DNA of 64,000 nt from Photobacterium aquae (GTDB lineage Bacteria > Pseudomonadota > Gammaproteobacteria > Enterobacterales > Vibrionaceae). Where the stretch lies: assembly GCF_001029445.1 (NCBI RefSeq), contig NZ_LDOT01000034.1:62001-126000 (forward strand), written 5' to 3'. How positions within the stretch are numbered: position 1 is the first letter of the stretch; the number at the start of each line of letters is the position of its first letter. A program made the position numbers and the translations under genes. The notes under the pieces were generated by a model. It worked only from the letters and a program-made list of their open reading frames with translations. It did no database searches and had not been told where the DNA came from. Shown here piece after piece: positions 52,824-61,831 of this stretch.

Positions 52824-54791
52824 TTATGGCGTAACGACACCGAACCACATGTCGAACTTCTCAAATACAGACATTAGCTGTTTGAAAGCTGCCGGATCTG
52901 AAACCGTAAACCTGCCGTCTTTCATTTCATCATTGAGTGTGGTCTTTTTCGTAATCATGTTTTCAAATGCCTGACGCGTTAAGTTGATGTTGAGATCAGC
53001 ATCTTCAAACTGTTTGTCTGAGTAAGATTTCAGCACTGAGTGACTCAGATCCATCGCATATTGGCCTTCGCCCTCAACGTTAATATTCACCTTCAATGCC
53101 ATATCCTTCGCCACCTCCGGATTGATGGTGACGCCCAGATACTTCATAAATTGGGCAAATGGCATGTTAACGGCAATAGCTGCTGTATTCGGCGTAGGCA
53201 CAGGTTTAATGCCATCACGCAGTTCTTTGGCTCCACCAAGGTAATAGTTGCGCCACGGCCCAGATTCAGCCTGATAACCTAATTGCTCCATCGCATCAGC
53301 TTCAAGATAACGAGCATCACTATTGTTCGGGTTGGCAAAGGTAACATTATTCAGCAGCGTCACTGCCCAGCGATATTCGCCATTTTCAATCGCAGTTTTA
53401 GCCAGCGCGATGACTTTGTCTTCACCGCCAATCGCCTCCACATACTTCGCCCCCTGCTCAGATGGTGTCAGTGGGTTAAGGTTCGCCGGATTACCATCCC
53501 ACCATGCCCCAAAGTAATAGTCATAAGTGGCTCGAGCATTGTGAGAAATAGTACCGTAGTAACCACGGTTGTACCATTCTTTACCTAGCGAGTCAGGCAG
53601 TTTAATGGATGCAGAAATTTCATTAGGGGTATAGCCCTTGTTAGCCAACCGCAATGTTTGGTCATGCACGAACTTGTACATATCGCGTGTTTTCTCTAAC
53701 TGGCTCTGAATTTTTTCTTTACCAAATGTTGGCCAGTGATGCGACGCTATCATTGTGTCTGCTTTGCTGCCGTACGTATGCAAAGCTTGGTCGACGTAAG
53801 TTGCCCAGGATGATGCATCACGCGTTTTTGCTCCGCGCAACGTTGATATATTATGAACCGTATGAGTCATAACTTCTGCTGCCATCAGGGTTTTGTATTG
53901 TGGGAAATAGAACATAAATTCTGATGGTGCTTCAGACTCTTGAGCCATCATGACTTCAAGTTCTACACCGTCCACAGACATTTTTTGCCCTGTATGATCG
54001 GCAATGTGGGTCGCTCTCACAATCCCCGGAGCCCCCGAAGAGGTCGTTTTACCCAAACCGCCATCCACCTGCCCTTTACTGCTGGCTTCAAGCAAGTTGC
54101 CGTACATATACGAAGCACGGCGTGACATAGCGGTGCCAGCCATTAGGTTTTCAGCAATCGAATGGCTGAAGAAGCCTTCAGGAGCCAGAATGTCAACGTT
54201 ACCCGCATCAATGTCTTCTTGGCTGGTAACGCCCAGAATGCCACCAAAATGGTCGACATGAGAGTGGGTAAAAATCACACCGGTGACAGGCAAGTCCTCA
54301 ACATGTTTGCGCAGAATCTGTAACCCTGCGGCAGATGTCTCTGGAGAAATCAGAGGATCAATGACGATCCAGCCTTTGTCACCACGGATAAATGACATCA
54401 CAGAGAGATCAAAACCACGAACCTGATAAATACCGTCTTTTACTTTAAACAAGCCATCAATATTGTTGAGTTTGGCCTGACGAAGCAAAGATGGATTGAT
54501 CGTTTGAATATCTTCATTGTGATCAATGAAATCGTACTTACTAAAATCCCAAACAACATTGCCTTGGGCGTCTTTTATCGTTTTCTCAGGCCAAGTTGCA
54601 ATGAAACCTTTTGAAGCATCAGCAAAATCTGACTTATTTTCAAAATTCAAATACTGTTTAAGCTGCTCATTTTTATCAATAGTAAAGCTTGAAGCGTCCT
54701 TAGGCTCATTGGTAATTGGGGCAGCGAAGGACAACGTCGGCGCTAAGGTCGAAATGATAGCGAGTGACACGATAGATTTTTTTAATAGCAT
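52824..54791 (-). CDS. sdsA: SdsA-type linear alkylsulfatase
   Basis: The 655-residue enzyme hydrolyses primary alkyl sulfates such as SDS to alcohols and sulfate. A signal peptide (cleavage near LSFAAP) sends it to the periplasm. The metallo-beta-lactamase core has the zinc motif FTHSHVDHFGG, later ligands in MAAEVMTHTVHN and ASHHWPTFG. A dimerisation region and a C-terminal SCP2-like domain (from about residue 535) complete the usual SdsA1 layout. A LysR gene is directly upstream and LysR-type sites lie in between, so inducible expression is likely. Confidence 0.93.
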   Translation of the reverse strand: MLLKKSIVSLAIISTLAPTLSFAAPITNEPKDASSFTIDKNEQLKQYLNFENKSDFADASKGFIATWPEKTIKDAQGNVVWDFSKYDFIDHNEDIQTINPSLLRQAKLNNIDGLFKVKDGIYQVRGFDLSVMSFIRGDKGWIVIDPLISPETSAAGLQILRKHVEDLPVTGVIFTHSHVDHFGGILGVTSQEDIDAGNVDILAPEGFFSHSIAENLMAGTAMSRRASYMYGNLLEASSKGQVDGGLGKTTSSGAPGIVRATHIADHTGQKMSVDGVELEVMMAQESEAPSEFMFYFPQYKTLMAAEVMTHTVHNISTLRGAKTRDASSWATYVDQALHTYGSKADTMIASHHWPTFGKEKIQSQLEKTRDMYKFVHDQTLRLANKGYTPNEISASIKLPDSLGKEWYNRGYYGTISHNARATYDYYFGAWWDGNPANLNPLTPSEQGAKYVEAIGGEDKVIALAKTAIENGEYRWAVTLLNNVTFANPNNSDARYLEADAMEQLGYQAESGPWRNYYLGGAKELRDGIKPVPTPNTAAIAVNMPFAQFMKYLGVTINPEVAKDMALKVNINVEGEGQYAMDLSHSVLKSYSDKQFEDADLNINLTRQAFENMITKKTTLNDEMKDGRFTVSDPAAFKQLMSVFEKFDMWFGVVTP

Positions 54792-54877
54792 GGTTCGTCT
54801 CTCTTCATTCTTGCAACTGATAAACGTTGCAAACCGTTTGATTTATCTGTTGATGAAGAGATGATAGTGAGATTGGA

Positions 54878-54897
54878 TTAAGTGAAACATAGCTTAA
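54878..54897. promoter_or_regulatory. Possible second LysR half-site pair before sdsA
   Basis: TTAAG-N10-CTTAA (54878-54897) lies between the stronger LysR box and the sdsA start. It may be the promoter-proximal activation site. Confidence 0.35.
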
Positions 54898-54905
54898 AAC
54901 TTAAA

Positions 54906-54932
54906 AGTGGATTTAGTTTTGTTTAATCCACT
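54906..54932. promoter_or_regulatory. LysR-type T-N11-A operator before sdsA
   Basis: AGTGGATT-N11-AATCCACT is a perfect 8-bp dyad with the exact 11-base spacer of LysR recognition sites. It is 115-141 bases before the sdsA start and 41 bases after the LysR gene's stop. Confidence 0.65.
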
Positions 54933-54972
54933 CTTACGGTGGGCTGATTTGAATTCAATATCGCAATTAAAG

Positions 54973-55881
54973 TTAATCCTTTTCACGAAAAGGTTTTGTT
55001 ATCTTCATTAATGTATCTTTTAGCCACTGATGACCAGTATCCGATTGCTGCGATTGGTGCCATGTCATGTAAATAGGCAAAGGTTGGCACTTAAACGGTA
55101 GTGGCAATATTTGCAACGGATGCTGCTTGGATAGCAGATTGGCATGCCACTGGCTGGTCACACATAACCAGTCAGTCTGGGCGGCCAGCATTATCGTATT
55201 GCAGATAGCGCCTGTCGTGTAGGCGATGTCACGTTGAGGTAGTTTATCGCTTACAAGTGAATCCAGAACATTCCGGCTTTGTCTTTGCGTATCCCACAGC
55301 AGATGTCGTTCAGAAAAAAACTGAGCCTGATTTACCGAACCTTTAATGCGAGGGTGATTTTCCCGGCAAGCGACGACTAAAGGTAATTCAAACAGTCGTT
55401 GGTTGTAGTAACCGTGTTCTTCCAAGGGTACGGTTGCCAGAATAAGATCTACCCGACGCATACGTAAATCAGCCTGACGGCTATTTTCGTTTAAATGCTC
55501 TATATTAGCGGCTAATTTCACATGAGGAGCATGTTGATCACGGTAATTAATCAGCGGAGGGACAAGCATCAGATCCAAGTCTTTGTGGCTCGATAACCGA
55601 AACGTGCGCTGGCTGCTTTGGGGGCTGAATGATTGGCGAGATTTCGCACAATTAAGCAACCAATGCAGTGGTTCTTGAATCTCTGCATGCAACTCTATCG
55701 CAAAATTAGTAGGGGCAATGCCTCTGCCCTGGCGGATAAAGAGTGGATCCTGATATTGCTCACGCAGACGGTTTAATGCATGGCTGACGGCGGGGGCTGT
55801 AATATCTAAACTTTCGGCCGCCTTATTAACACTACGTGTTTTCATTACGGCGTCAAAAGTTTTCAGTAAGTTAAGATCCAT
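54973..55881 (-). CDS. LysR family transcriptional regulator, likely controlling sdsA
   Basis: The 302-residue regulator starts with MDLNLLKTFDAVMKTRSVNKAAESLDITAPAVSHALNRLREQ-type helix-turn-helix in residues 1-60, of the NodD/SyrM-like branch (note the VSHALNRLRE helix). The effector domain follows. AGGAAT precedes the ATG. The alkylsulfatase gene lies 181 bases downstream on the same strand with a LysR box in the gap. Regulation of that gene is inferred. Confidence 0.9.
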   Translation of the reverse strand: MDLNLLKTFDAVMKTRSVNKAAESLDITAPAVSHALNRLREQYQDPLFIRQGRGIAPTNFAIELHAEIQEPLHWLLNCAKSRQSFSPQSSQRTFRLSSHKDLDLMLVPPLINYRDQHAPHVKLAANIEHLNENSRQADLRMRRVDLILATVPLEEHGYYNQRLFELPLVVACRENHPRIKGSVNQAQFFSERHLLWDTQRQSRNVLDSLVSDKLPQRDIAYTTGAICNTIMLAAQTDWLCVTSQWHANLLSKQHPLQILPLPFKCQPLPIYMTWHQSQQSDTGHQWLKDTLMKITKPFREKD

Positions 55882-56100
55882 TTGTTATTCCTGCTTTTGA
55901 CTCATTTATCTTTATGCATTCTTTCCTGCAAGACTCTAATTAGGATCTGTCGCGCATTTGGCTGTGACTTTCTGGCTCTGTCCCCCCAATAGCACGGCTG
56001 GTGCTGAGGTGAAAATCAGGAAGAAAAAGCACTACCTTATCTGCTTTACTCGCTTGCTTAAATGGCAATAATGCGACACCTAGACCTTGAAATCAGGTGT

Positions 56101-56115
56101 TAAGTGTAACACTTA
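56101..56115. promoter_or_regulatory. 15-bp perfect palindrome of unknown role
   Basis: TAAGTGTAACACTTA is symmetric around a single central base. It is about 220 bases upstream of the LysR gene start and 126 bases past the end of the next gene, so it could be an operator or an RNA hairpin. Confidence 0.4.
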
Positions 56116-56192
56116 TAACTGTGAGGGTGAGAGAGGATTTGTGACTCGTAATGGTATGCTACCACTCGAAAAAAATTGATTGTGAGACTCTA

Positions 56193-56215
56193 TATGCCAG
56201 CATGATGCTGGCATA
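56193..56215 (-). terminator. Hairpin after hypothetical gene
   Basis: An 11-bp inverted repeat (56193-56203 with 56205-56215) with almost no loop lies 26 bases past the stop of the minus-strand gene. The T-run is poor. Confidence 0.45.
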
Positions 56216-56240
56216 ATTTACAAATAACACAAACGGCAAT

Positions 56241-56606
56241 TTAAGCCGGTTGATTGTCTACGCTATTGGGGGTAATTGAAAGACAAGCTGCACTATTGGC
56301 CAGCTCCATCGCTTTTGACTTAGCAATCTTAACGATTGTCCCCTGGTTAACATCACTCAAGCGCAGATGGTAAAACAAAGACTGCGGATCTTCTTCCTCT
56401 ACTCGCTCACAAACGGCGGGCAAGCCGATTTCCATCAACTGCGTACCGTATCCTGACGATTTAATCACCCACAGATATTGTTCACCAGCGTTGCTCAATT
56501 TTTCAATGATCTCACGATCAACATTGCTAAGCGTTTCCGGTTGATGCTCCATATATGGGGCAGGTACTGCAGACACAATTACTTCCATTTGCTTTAAAAG
56601 ATTCAT
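56241..56606 (-). CDS. Hypothetical protein
   Basis: This soluble protein of 121 residues has no recognisable domain. Two Cys residues and a mixed helix/strand pattern are visible (VDREIIEKLSNAGEQYLWVI). The ATG at 56606 follows AGGTGA with a 5-base gap; a GTG three codons upstream is less likely. It stands alone. Confidence 0.65.
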   Translation of the reverse strand: MNLLKQMEVIVSAVPAPYMEHQPETLSNVDREIIEKLSNAGEQYLWVIKSSGYGTQLMEIGLPAVCERVEEEDPQSLFYHLRLSDVNQGTIVKIAKSKAMELANSAACLSITPNSVDNQPA

Positions 56607-56732
56607 ATTGGTCACCTATCCATTGGACTCAAATCTAATCTATGGCACCCAACACAACAAATCCACTAATGAAACAATTAATAATAAGATGCTTTGAAAA
56701 TTACGACCAATATCGCGAATACATATCAACAA

Positions 56733-57386
56733 TCAAAACCGGTAGCCCAGCGATACCGATGACAGGCTATGCTCAATACTCACATCGTCATCATCGACCT
56801 TAGTGGGAACAACCAACCGCAGACCGATCTCCCATTGCTTGTAATTGGCCACAGCCCCTAAATGAGCATTGAAACCAAATCCGCTTGAGTCAAACGACAA
56901 CTTTGGGTCATTACGCCTATTCAATTCACCGTCTGCATAGAGGTAGTTTACCCCTGCCCCGGCTTCTACCCGCCAACTTTTGCAACTATGGCAGAGTTCC
57001 CTGTCACCCCATTGGTAAAACAAAACCGGAGTCAGAGCAACAGAAAAACCTTTCAGCTCGCCATCTACAAAACCACGGTGATCATCATCGTCGTAGTCTA
57101 AATTGAAGTACCCCCCGCTAATTTCGGTATGGTAGCCCCAACGACTCGTATCCGAAAAATACACGGGATCTTGAATCAAGGTAACTAGCGGCGAAACAGC
57201 CATTGACGAACTAAACGGCACATCGGAAAACTGGCCATCACGGCTTGCCTCTATATTGCCGCTGAACTTCACGACCCCGAGCTTCAATGACGGCATGCGA
57301 AATAGAGACTCGTCTGCCACAGCCCCGGCCACCGGCACCAACATAAAAAGCGCCGCCCCAAGACAAACGCATCCCTTCTTTTTCAT
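56733..57386 (-). CDS. Outer-membrane beta-barrel protein
   Basis: The 217-residue product has a signal peptide ending near AVADE (residue 24), followed by amphipathic strands and a C-terminal LSSVSLGYRF. The final Phe is the sorting signal of outer-membrane proteins. It recalls MipA/OmpV-type small barrels, but the match is not firm. CHSC at about residue 130 is unusual for a barrel. The ATG at 57386 has AGAAGGA at 8 bases; one two codons upstream is too close to it. Confidence 0.7.
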   Translation of the reverse strand: MKKKGCVCLGAALFMLVPVAGAVADESLFRMPSLKLGVVKFSGNIEASRDGQFSDVPFSSSMAVSPLVTLIQDPVYFSDTSRWGYHTEISGGYFNLDYDDDDHRGFVDGELKGFSVALTPVLFYQWGDRELCHSCKSWRVEAGAGVNYLYADGELNRRNDPKLSFDSSGFGFNAHLGAVANYKQWEIGLRLVVPTKVDDDDVSIEHSLSSVSLGYRF

Positions 57387-57443
57387 CGCCATATCCTTCT
57401 GACTGATAGCTCAATACAACCAGTTAAGCATGCTATACCGATG

Positions 57444-57469
57444 AAAAAAAGCCCGGCGGTTACCGGGCT
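57444..57469 (-). terminator. Rho-independent terminator of nhaD
   Basis: On the minus strand a 7-bp GC-rich stem (57469-57463 with 57456-57450) is followed by seven T residues. It lies 82 bases after the nhaD stop. Confidence 0.88.
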
Positions 57470-57550
57470 GGACATTTGCTTTCTATTAGTGATATTAGCC
57501 ACACTTTCAATAGGTTAACCATCAACTGCATGGCGATTTTTCCAGCAGCA

Positions 57551-58990
57551 TCAGAATAGATGATGGTTTAACAGTAAATGACAAACAATACTGGCGACGT
57601 AACCCAGCGCGATGACAGGTGCCCACTTCAAGTGGCCGAAAAAGGTATATTTGCCATGCGCAGCACCCATTAAGGCCACCCCTGCCGCCGAACCAATCGA
57701 GAGCAAGCTACCGCCGACCCCTGCCGTTAATGTCACCAGTAGCCAGTTACCCAAACTGAGTTCAGGCTGCATGGTCAACACCGCAAACATCACCGGAATA
57801 TTATCAACAATGGCGGATAATATGCCGACCATGATATTGGCCCACACCGGATTCCACTGGGTATACATAATATCGGAAACAACGCCGAGATAGCCCAGCA
57901 AACTCAAACCGCCAACGCACATCACCACCCCATAAAAGAACAGCAGAGTATCCCATTCAGCGTGTGAAACACGTTTAAATACATCAAACGGCACTACCGA
58001 GCCAATTCTCTTCAGCGCAGCTTCATCATTGTTAGCGATAGCAACAGCCTTTTTCTTCTCCAGCGACGAAGGCAACGTCTTGCGAAGGAAAAAACCAAAG
58101 AATTGCAAATACGCCAGTCCCATCATCATTCCCATTACTGGCGGGAAATGCACCCAGGCATGGAACCCAACCGCTGTCGCAATGGTTAATATAAACAAAC
58201 AAACGATACGGCGAGCCCCTCGTTTGAGTTCCACATGCTCATTGGTTGTATTCGGGCGGGTACGAGGAACAAAGAAAGACATAATCAAGGCAGGAACAAG
58301 ATAATTCACCAGCGATGGTATAAATAAGTCGAGGAACTGTGTAAATGTCACCAACCCTGCCTGCCATACCATCAAGGTGGTAATATCTCCAAATGGACTA
58401 AATGCGCCACCTGCGTTGGCAGCAATAACAATATTGACGCAAGCAATGTTGATAAAGCGAAGATTGCTCCCCCCTACTTTCATTACCACCGCACACATAA
58501 GCAATGCGGTGGTTAGGTTATCGGCAATGGGCGAGATAATAAATGACAGAATTCCTGTTAACCAAAACAGACTCCGGAAATTAAATCCTTTGCTAACCAT
58601 CCACGCCTGCAGAGCATCAAATAAGCGCCGCTCCTCCATCGCACTGATATAGGTCATCGCCACCAGCAGGAACAATAACAGTTCTGCATACTCCAACAAA
58701 TTATGTTCAAGTGCAGCTTGGGCCACCTCTATGTTTCCTTGCTGCTGGTAAACATAGCCTATCATCAACCAAATCAAACCAGCAGCCAGCAGTACAGGCT
58801 TTGACTTACGTAATTGTAAGTATTCTTCCCCCATAACCAGACAATATGCGATCCCAAAAATAACCAATGAGGCATAACCGATAGTGGACTGAGTCAAATC
58901 TTCACCCGGCACAGCAGCATTGACAGCACTGCTAGCAAAGAGAACAAGCAACATTGCCACATACGGTAAGCCTCCTTGTAATTTATTCAT
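57551..58990 (-). CDS. nhaD: NhaD-type Na+/H+ antiporter
   Basis: The 479-residue inner-membrane antiporter of the ion transporter superfamily exports sodium in exchange for protons. It begins with a signal-like helix, then about twelve helices. Recognisable segments are LVAMTYISAMEERRLFDALQAW, FIISPIADNLTTALLMCAVV and ANAGGAFSPFGDITTLMVWQAG, in which Asp and Thr residues bind ions. GAGGAAAG precedes the ATG. Such a protein suits a marine organism. Confidence 0.94.
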   Translation of the reverse strand: MNKLQGGLPYVAMLLVLFASSAVNAAVPGEDLTQSTIGYASLVIFGIAYCLVMGEEYLQLRKSKPVLLAAGLIWLMIGYVYQQQGNIEVAQAALEHNLLEYAELLLFLLVAMTYISAMEERRLFDALQAWMVSKGFNFRSLFWLTGILSFIISPIADNLTTALLMCAVVMKVGGSNLRFINIACVNIVIAANAGGAFSPFGDITTLMVWQAGLVTFTQFLDLFIPSLVNYLVPALIMSFFVPRTRPNTTNEHVELKRGARRIVCLFILTIATAVGFHAWVHFPPVMGMMMGLAYLQFFGFFLRKTLPSSLEKKKAVAIANNDEAALKRIGSVVPFDVFKRVSHAEWDTLLFFYGVVMCVGGLSLLGYLGVVSDIMYTQWNPVWANIMVGILSAIVDNIPVMFAVLTMQPELSLGNWLLVTLTAGVGGSLLSIGSAAGVALMGAAHGKYTFFGHLKWAPVIALGYVASIVCHLLLNHHLF

Positions 58991-59301
58991 TCTTTCCTCA
59001 ACTCCCTGAGTAAATGTTTCTCGCCAAGCTAACTTAAGATACTGGCTCGCGCATCTTGAGATAGCTTGGATATCTTCATCCCATAAAGGTATTGAATACC
59101 CCCTTGTAAGATAACAAACAAATCAACATTGTGTTAACAAGTTGTATGCGTAAGCACAAGCCGACATGGATCTACCCGTAATTTGATGAAACACGCGAGC
59201 TATTTTTGTTAGTTCACTCTCTTTTTTGATCATCACCCCTTACATATAAATATAAATGATAATAATTTGCATTATGAATTAAATTTTGTTGGAGAAAACC
59301 A
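58991..59301. other. Intergenic region upstream of the ATPase operon
   Basis: The 311 bases between divergent genes contain a possible Fur box at 59257-59271 close to the ATPase start. Nothing else is evident. Confidence 0.5.
59257..59271. promoter_or_regulatory. Possible Fur box
   Basis: TGATAAT-A-ATTTGCA matches 12 of 14 arm positions of the Fur 7-1-7 consensus TGATAAT-N-ATTATCA. It lies 31-45 bases before the first ATPase gene. The region is AT-rich, so chance matches are possible. Confidence 0.4.
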
Positions 59302-60144
59302 ATGGAGCAGGCGTTTCATCCCGATCCAATCATTCAAATAAAAGATCTCGAAGTTACATACATCACCGACAACGGTGACTTTCAGGCTGTCAAGCGGGTC
59401 AGCTTTGATATCGGAAAAGGCGAAATTTTCGGTCTGGCTGGTGAGTCAGGCTGTGGCAAAAGCACCATCGCTTTCGCGATAAACCGCCTCCATAAGCCAC
59501 CAGCGCTCATCACTCACGGGCAAATCCTTTTCCAAAAAAACAATCTTCTGGCTTTGACCGAGCAACAAATGGGGGTTGTTCGCTGGAAAGACATCGCGAT
59601 GGTCTTCCAAAGTGCCATGAACTCCCTCAACCCCGTACTGCCTGTCGAAGAGCAGTTTGCCGATGTGATGCGCCACCATCTCGGCTATACCCGTCAACAA
59701 GCCAAGGAGCGTGCAGAAAAGCTGTTGGATTTAGTCAATATCCCACGCGAAAGGCTCAGTGAATACCCGCACCAGTTCAGTGGTGGTATGCGTCAGAGAC
59801 TGGTTATCGCCATCGCATTAAGCCTCAACCCCAAGCTGATCATCATGGACGAACCTACCACCGCACTTGATGTCGTGGTACAGCGTGAGATTTTGCAACA
59901 GATCTTCACCCTGCAAAAAGAGTTCGGGTTCTCGGTTCTTTTCATCACTCATGATCTGGCATTAATGAGCCAACTTTGCCATCGAATCGCCGTTATGCGC
60001 CACGGCAACATTGTCGAAGTCAATACAGCCCATGAGATCCGCAATAACCCACAACACCCTTACACCCAAAAACTGTGGGCCTCATTCCCCAATATTCACG
60101 AAGAAGCCCACCATGTCAGTATCAGCGAGGATGTGACCGCATGA
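59302..60144 (+). CDS. Oligopeptide/dipeptide-type ABC transporter ATP-binding protein 1
   Basis: This 280-residue ATPase is of the DppD/OppD branch. Walker A is GESGCGKST, the Q-loop is VFQSAMNSLNP, the signature is FSGGMRQR, Walker B is LIIMDEPTTALD and the H-loop is FITHDLAL. The C-terminus has NNPQHPYTQKLW, typical of the Opp/Dpp extension. GGAG precedes the ATG. It overlaps the next gene by ATGA. No permease or binding protein gene is adjacent, so the membrane part must lie elsewhere. Confidence 0.9.
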   Translation: MEQAFHPDPIIQIKDLEVTYITDNGDFQAVKRVSFDIGKGEIFGLAGESGCGKSTIAFAINRLHKPPALITHGQILFQKNNLLALTEQQMGVVRWKDIAMVFQSAMNSLNPVLPVEEQFADVMRHHLGYTRQQAKERAEKLLDLVNIPRERLSEYPHQFSGGMRQRLVIAIALSLNPKLIIMDEPTTALDVVVQREILQQIFTLQKEFGFSVLFITHDLALMSQLCHRIAVMRHGNIVEVNTAHEIRNNPQHPYTQKLWASFPNIHEEAHHVSISEDVTA

Positions 60145-61094
60145 CAATTCAAAACCTAGGCACCCCAACCATAGAATTGCGCAATGTCGTCAAGGATTTT
60201 ACCGCCGGCGGCGGATTTGGCAGCCGCGATACATTCCGCGCCCTCAATAACATCAGCTTAAAACTCTACAAAGGCCGATCACTGGCATTGGTTGGCGAAT
60301 CAGGATGTGGCAAAAGCACCTGCGCCCGGTTAATCACCAAAGTTCACAGCCCGTCATCAGGAGAGATCCTCTTTAAGGGCCAGAATATAGAAGAACTCAA
60401 GGGCCGCAAAGCCATGCTCGATTACCGTGGCAAGGTACAGATGGTATTTCAAGACCCGTTCGGCTCCCTAAACCCAACCCATACCATTGCCCACCACCTA
60501 ACCCGACCACTTTTGATCCACAACCGAGTCAGCAACAAAAGCGAGATCCCAGCCAAACTGGAAGAGCTCCTCAACTTGGTAGAACTACCGAGTGAGCACC
60601 TCGCCAAATACCCCCATCAGCTAAGCGGTGGTCAGCGCCAGCGGATCAACCTAGCCAGAGCCATTGCCGTCGGTGCCGAGGTCATTTTGGCTGACGAGCC
60701 CACCTCAATGCTTGATGTCTCTATTCGTCTGGGGGTGCTCAACTTAATGCAAGAAATGAAAGAAAAAATGGACATCGGCTTTCTGTATATTACTCATGAT
60801 CTGGCAACGGCCCACTATATCGCCGAAGAAACAGCCGTTATGTACCGGGGGCGAATCGTCGAATGGGGGGATACCCGCGAAATCCTGCGTAATCCAACCC
60901 ATCCGTATACTCGACTTCTCATTTCTGCAGTGCCAGATCCCGATCTTCCTTTTGCCAATCTGATCGAGAGTGAACCAAACTATTCAGTAAGTGCCGATAA
61001 AATTCGCGCATTGAGCTTACAGCCGTCTGAAAAGGTAATCAAAGTCAACAGCAACCATTTTGCATTGTCGTGGAAGGAGGAAGCCGTCGCATGA
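60141..61094 (+). CDS. Oligopeptide/dipeptide-type ABC transporter ATP-binding protein 2
   Basis: The 317-residue ATPase is of the DppF/OppF branch, with Walker A GESGCGKST, VFQDPFGSLNP, signature LSGGQRQR and Walker B ILADEPTSMLD. The C-terminal RNPTHPYTRLLISAVPDP extension is typical of Opp-type transporters and is followed by about 45 extra residues. Its ATG overlaps the stop of the first ATPase (ATGA), and its own stop overlaps the next gene in the same way. The two ATPases should form a heterodimer. Confidence 0.9.
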   Translation: MTIQNLGTPTIELRNVVKDFTAGGGFGSRDTFRALNNISLKLYKGRSLALVGESGCGKSTCARLITKVHSPSSGEILFKGQNIEELKGRKAMLDYRGKVQMVFQDPFGSLNPTHTIAHHLTRPLLIHNRVSNKSEIPAKLEELLNLVELPSEHLAKYPHQLSGGQRQRINLARAIAVGAEVILADEPTSMLDVSIRLGVLNLMQEMKEKMDIGFLYITHDLATAHYIAEETAVMYRGRIVEWGDTREILRNPTHPYTRLLISAVPDPDLPFANLIESEPNYSVSADKIRALSLQPSEKVIKVNSNHFALSWKEEAVA

Positions 61095-61576
61095 TCACCA
61101 TCGAGTGTTGGTTAACACAAGTCCAAGAGTGCTATGCAAAGGCCGCAGCTGACAACAACGAATCCCATGTTGACGCGTTGCGCCAGATTATCAACCATGC
61201 GCCAAGCTCTCTTTTTGGCAACATTGAATCAGAACCGCACCGAGAGGCTATCGCCTATTGGTTTGATGTGTGCCAGCGTCTTAGCTGTTATTTTCGACAC
61301 TCAGGTGAGTGGGATCTTTCCTATAACTACCTGCAATTTGCCTACAGTAAATTGCAGGCCATTGTGAGTGACCCCTTGCAAGACCCGGCCATAAAACGTT
61401 GGGGGATAAAAAAACTCGATCGAATGATCGTCAACATGCTCGAATTCTGCCAGCACCAACCAGACCCGCACTGGCAGACAGAAAGCGAATCGTTAATCGA
61501 ACTGCATGTACGGTTTATGCAAGGACAGCAGCACAAAAACTTGGCTTACGAAACAGCCCCCGTACAGCAAAGATAA
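61091..61576 (+). CDS. Unknown protein coupled to the ABC ATPases
   Basis: The 161-residue soluble, helical protein matches no family I know. It has aromatic-rich helices (AIAYWFDVCQRLSCYFRH, DLSYNYLQFAYSKLQA) that look repeat-like. It starts within an ATGA overlap with the second ATPase gene after an AAGGAGG site, so it is translated together with the transporter. This arrangement suggests a regulatory or accessory role for the transporter. The function is not known. Confidence 0.75.
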   Translation: MITIECWLTQVQECYAKAAADNNESHVDALRQIINHAPSSLFGNIESEPHREAIAYWFDVCQRLSCYFRHSGEWDLSYNYLQFAYSKLQAIVSDPLQDPAIKRWGIKKLDRMIVNMLEFCQHQPDPHWQTESESLIELHVRFMQGQQHKNLAYETAPVQQR

Positions 61577-61831
61577 CGCAACCAACATCGCTGTAAAACG
61601 GGCGGTTTACTGTATTAAGCCGCCTTTACTCATTGCTAGCACATCCCACTTTACGACCTAATCGCGAGATCCCACGCTACGAACTCCCACACTATGAACT
61701 ATCTCCTACAACGGCATAGCGTGTATTACGCTCAAATATTCTGTCAATTTCTTACTATCAGATTAATCCTAAATAAAAATTTTTTACTAAGCTAATAGAT
61801 GCAGCCATGAAGTAATAAGGGGTTCAATTTC

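Larger units (their letters stand above)
55882..56240. other. Intergenic region with a palindrome
   Basis: The 359 bases carry a perfect 15-bp palindrome at 56101-56115 and a hairpin at 56193-56215. No gene is seen. Confidence 0.5.
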
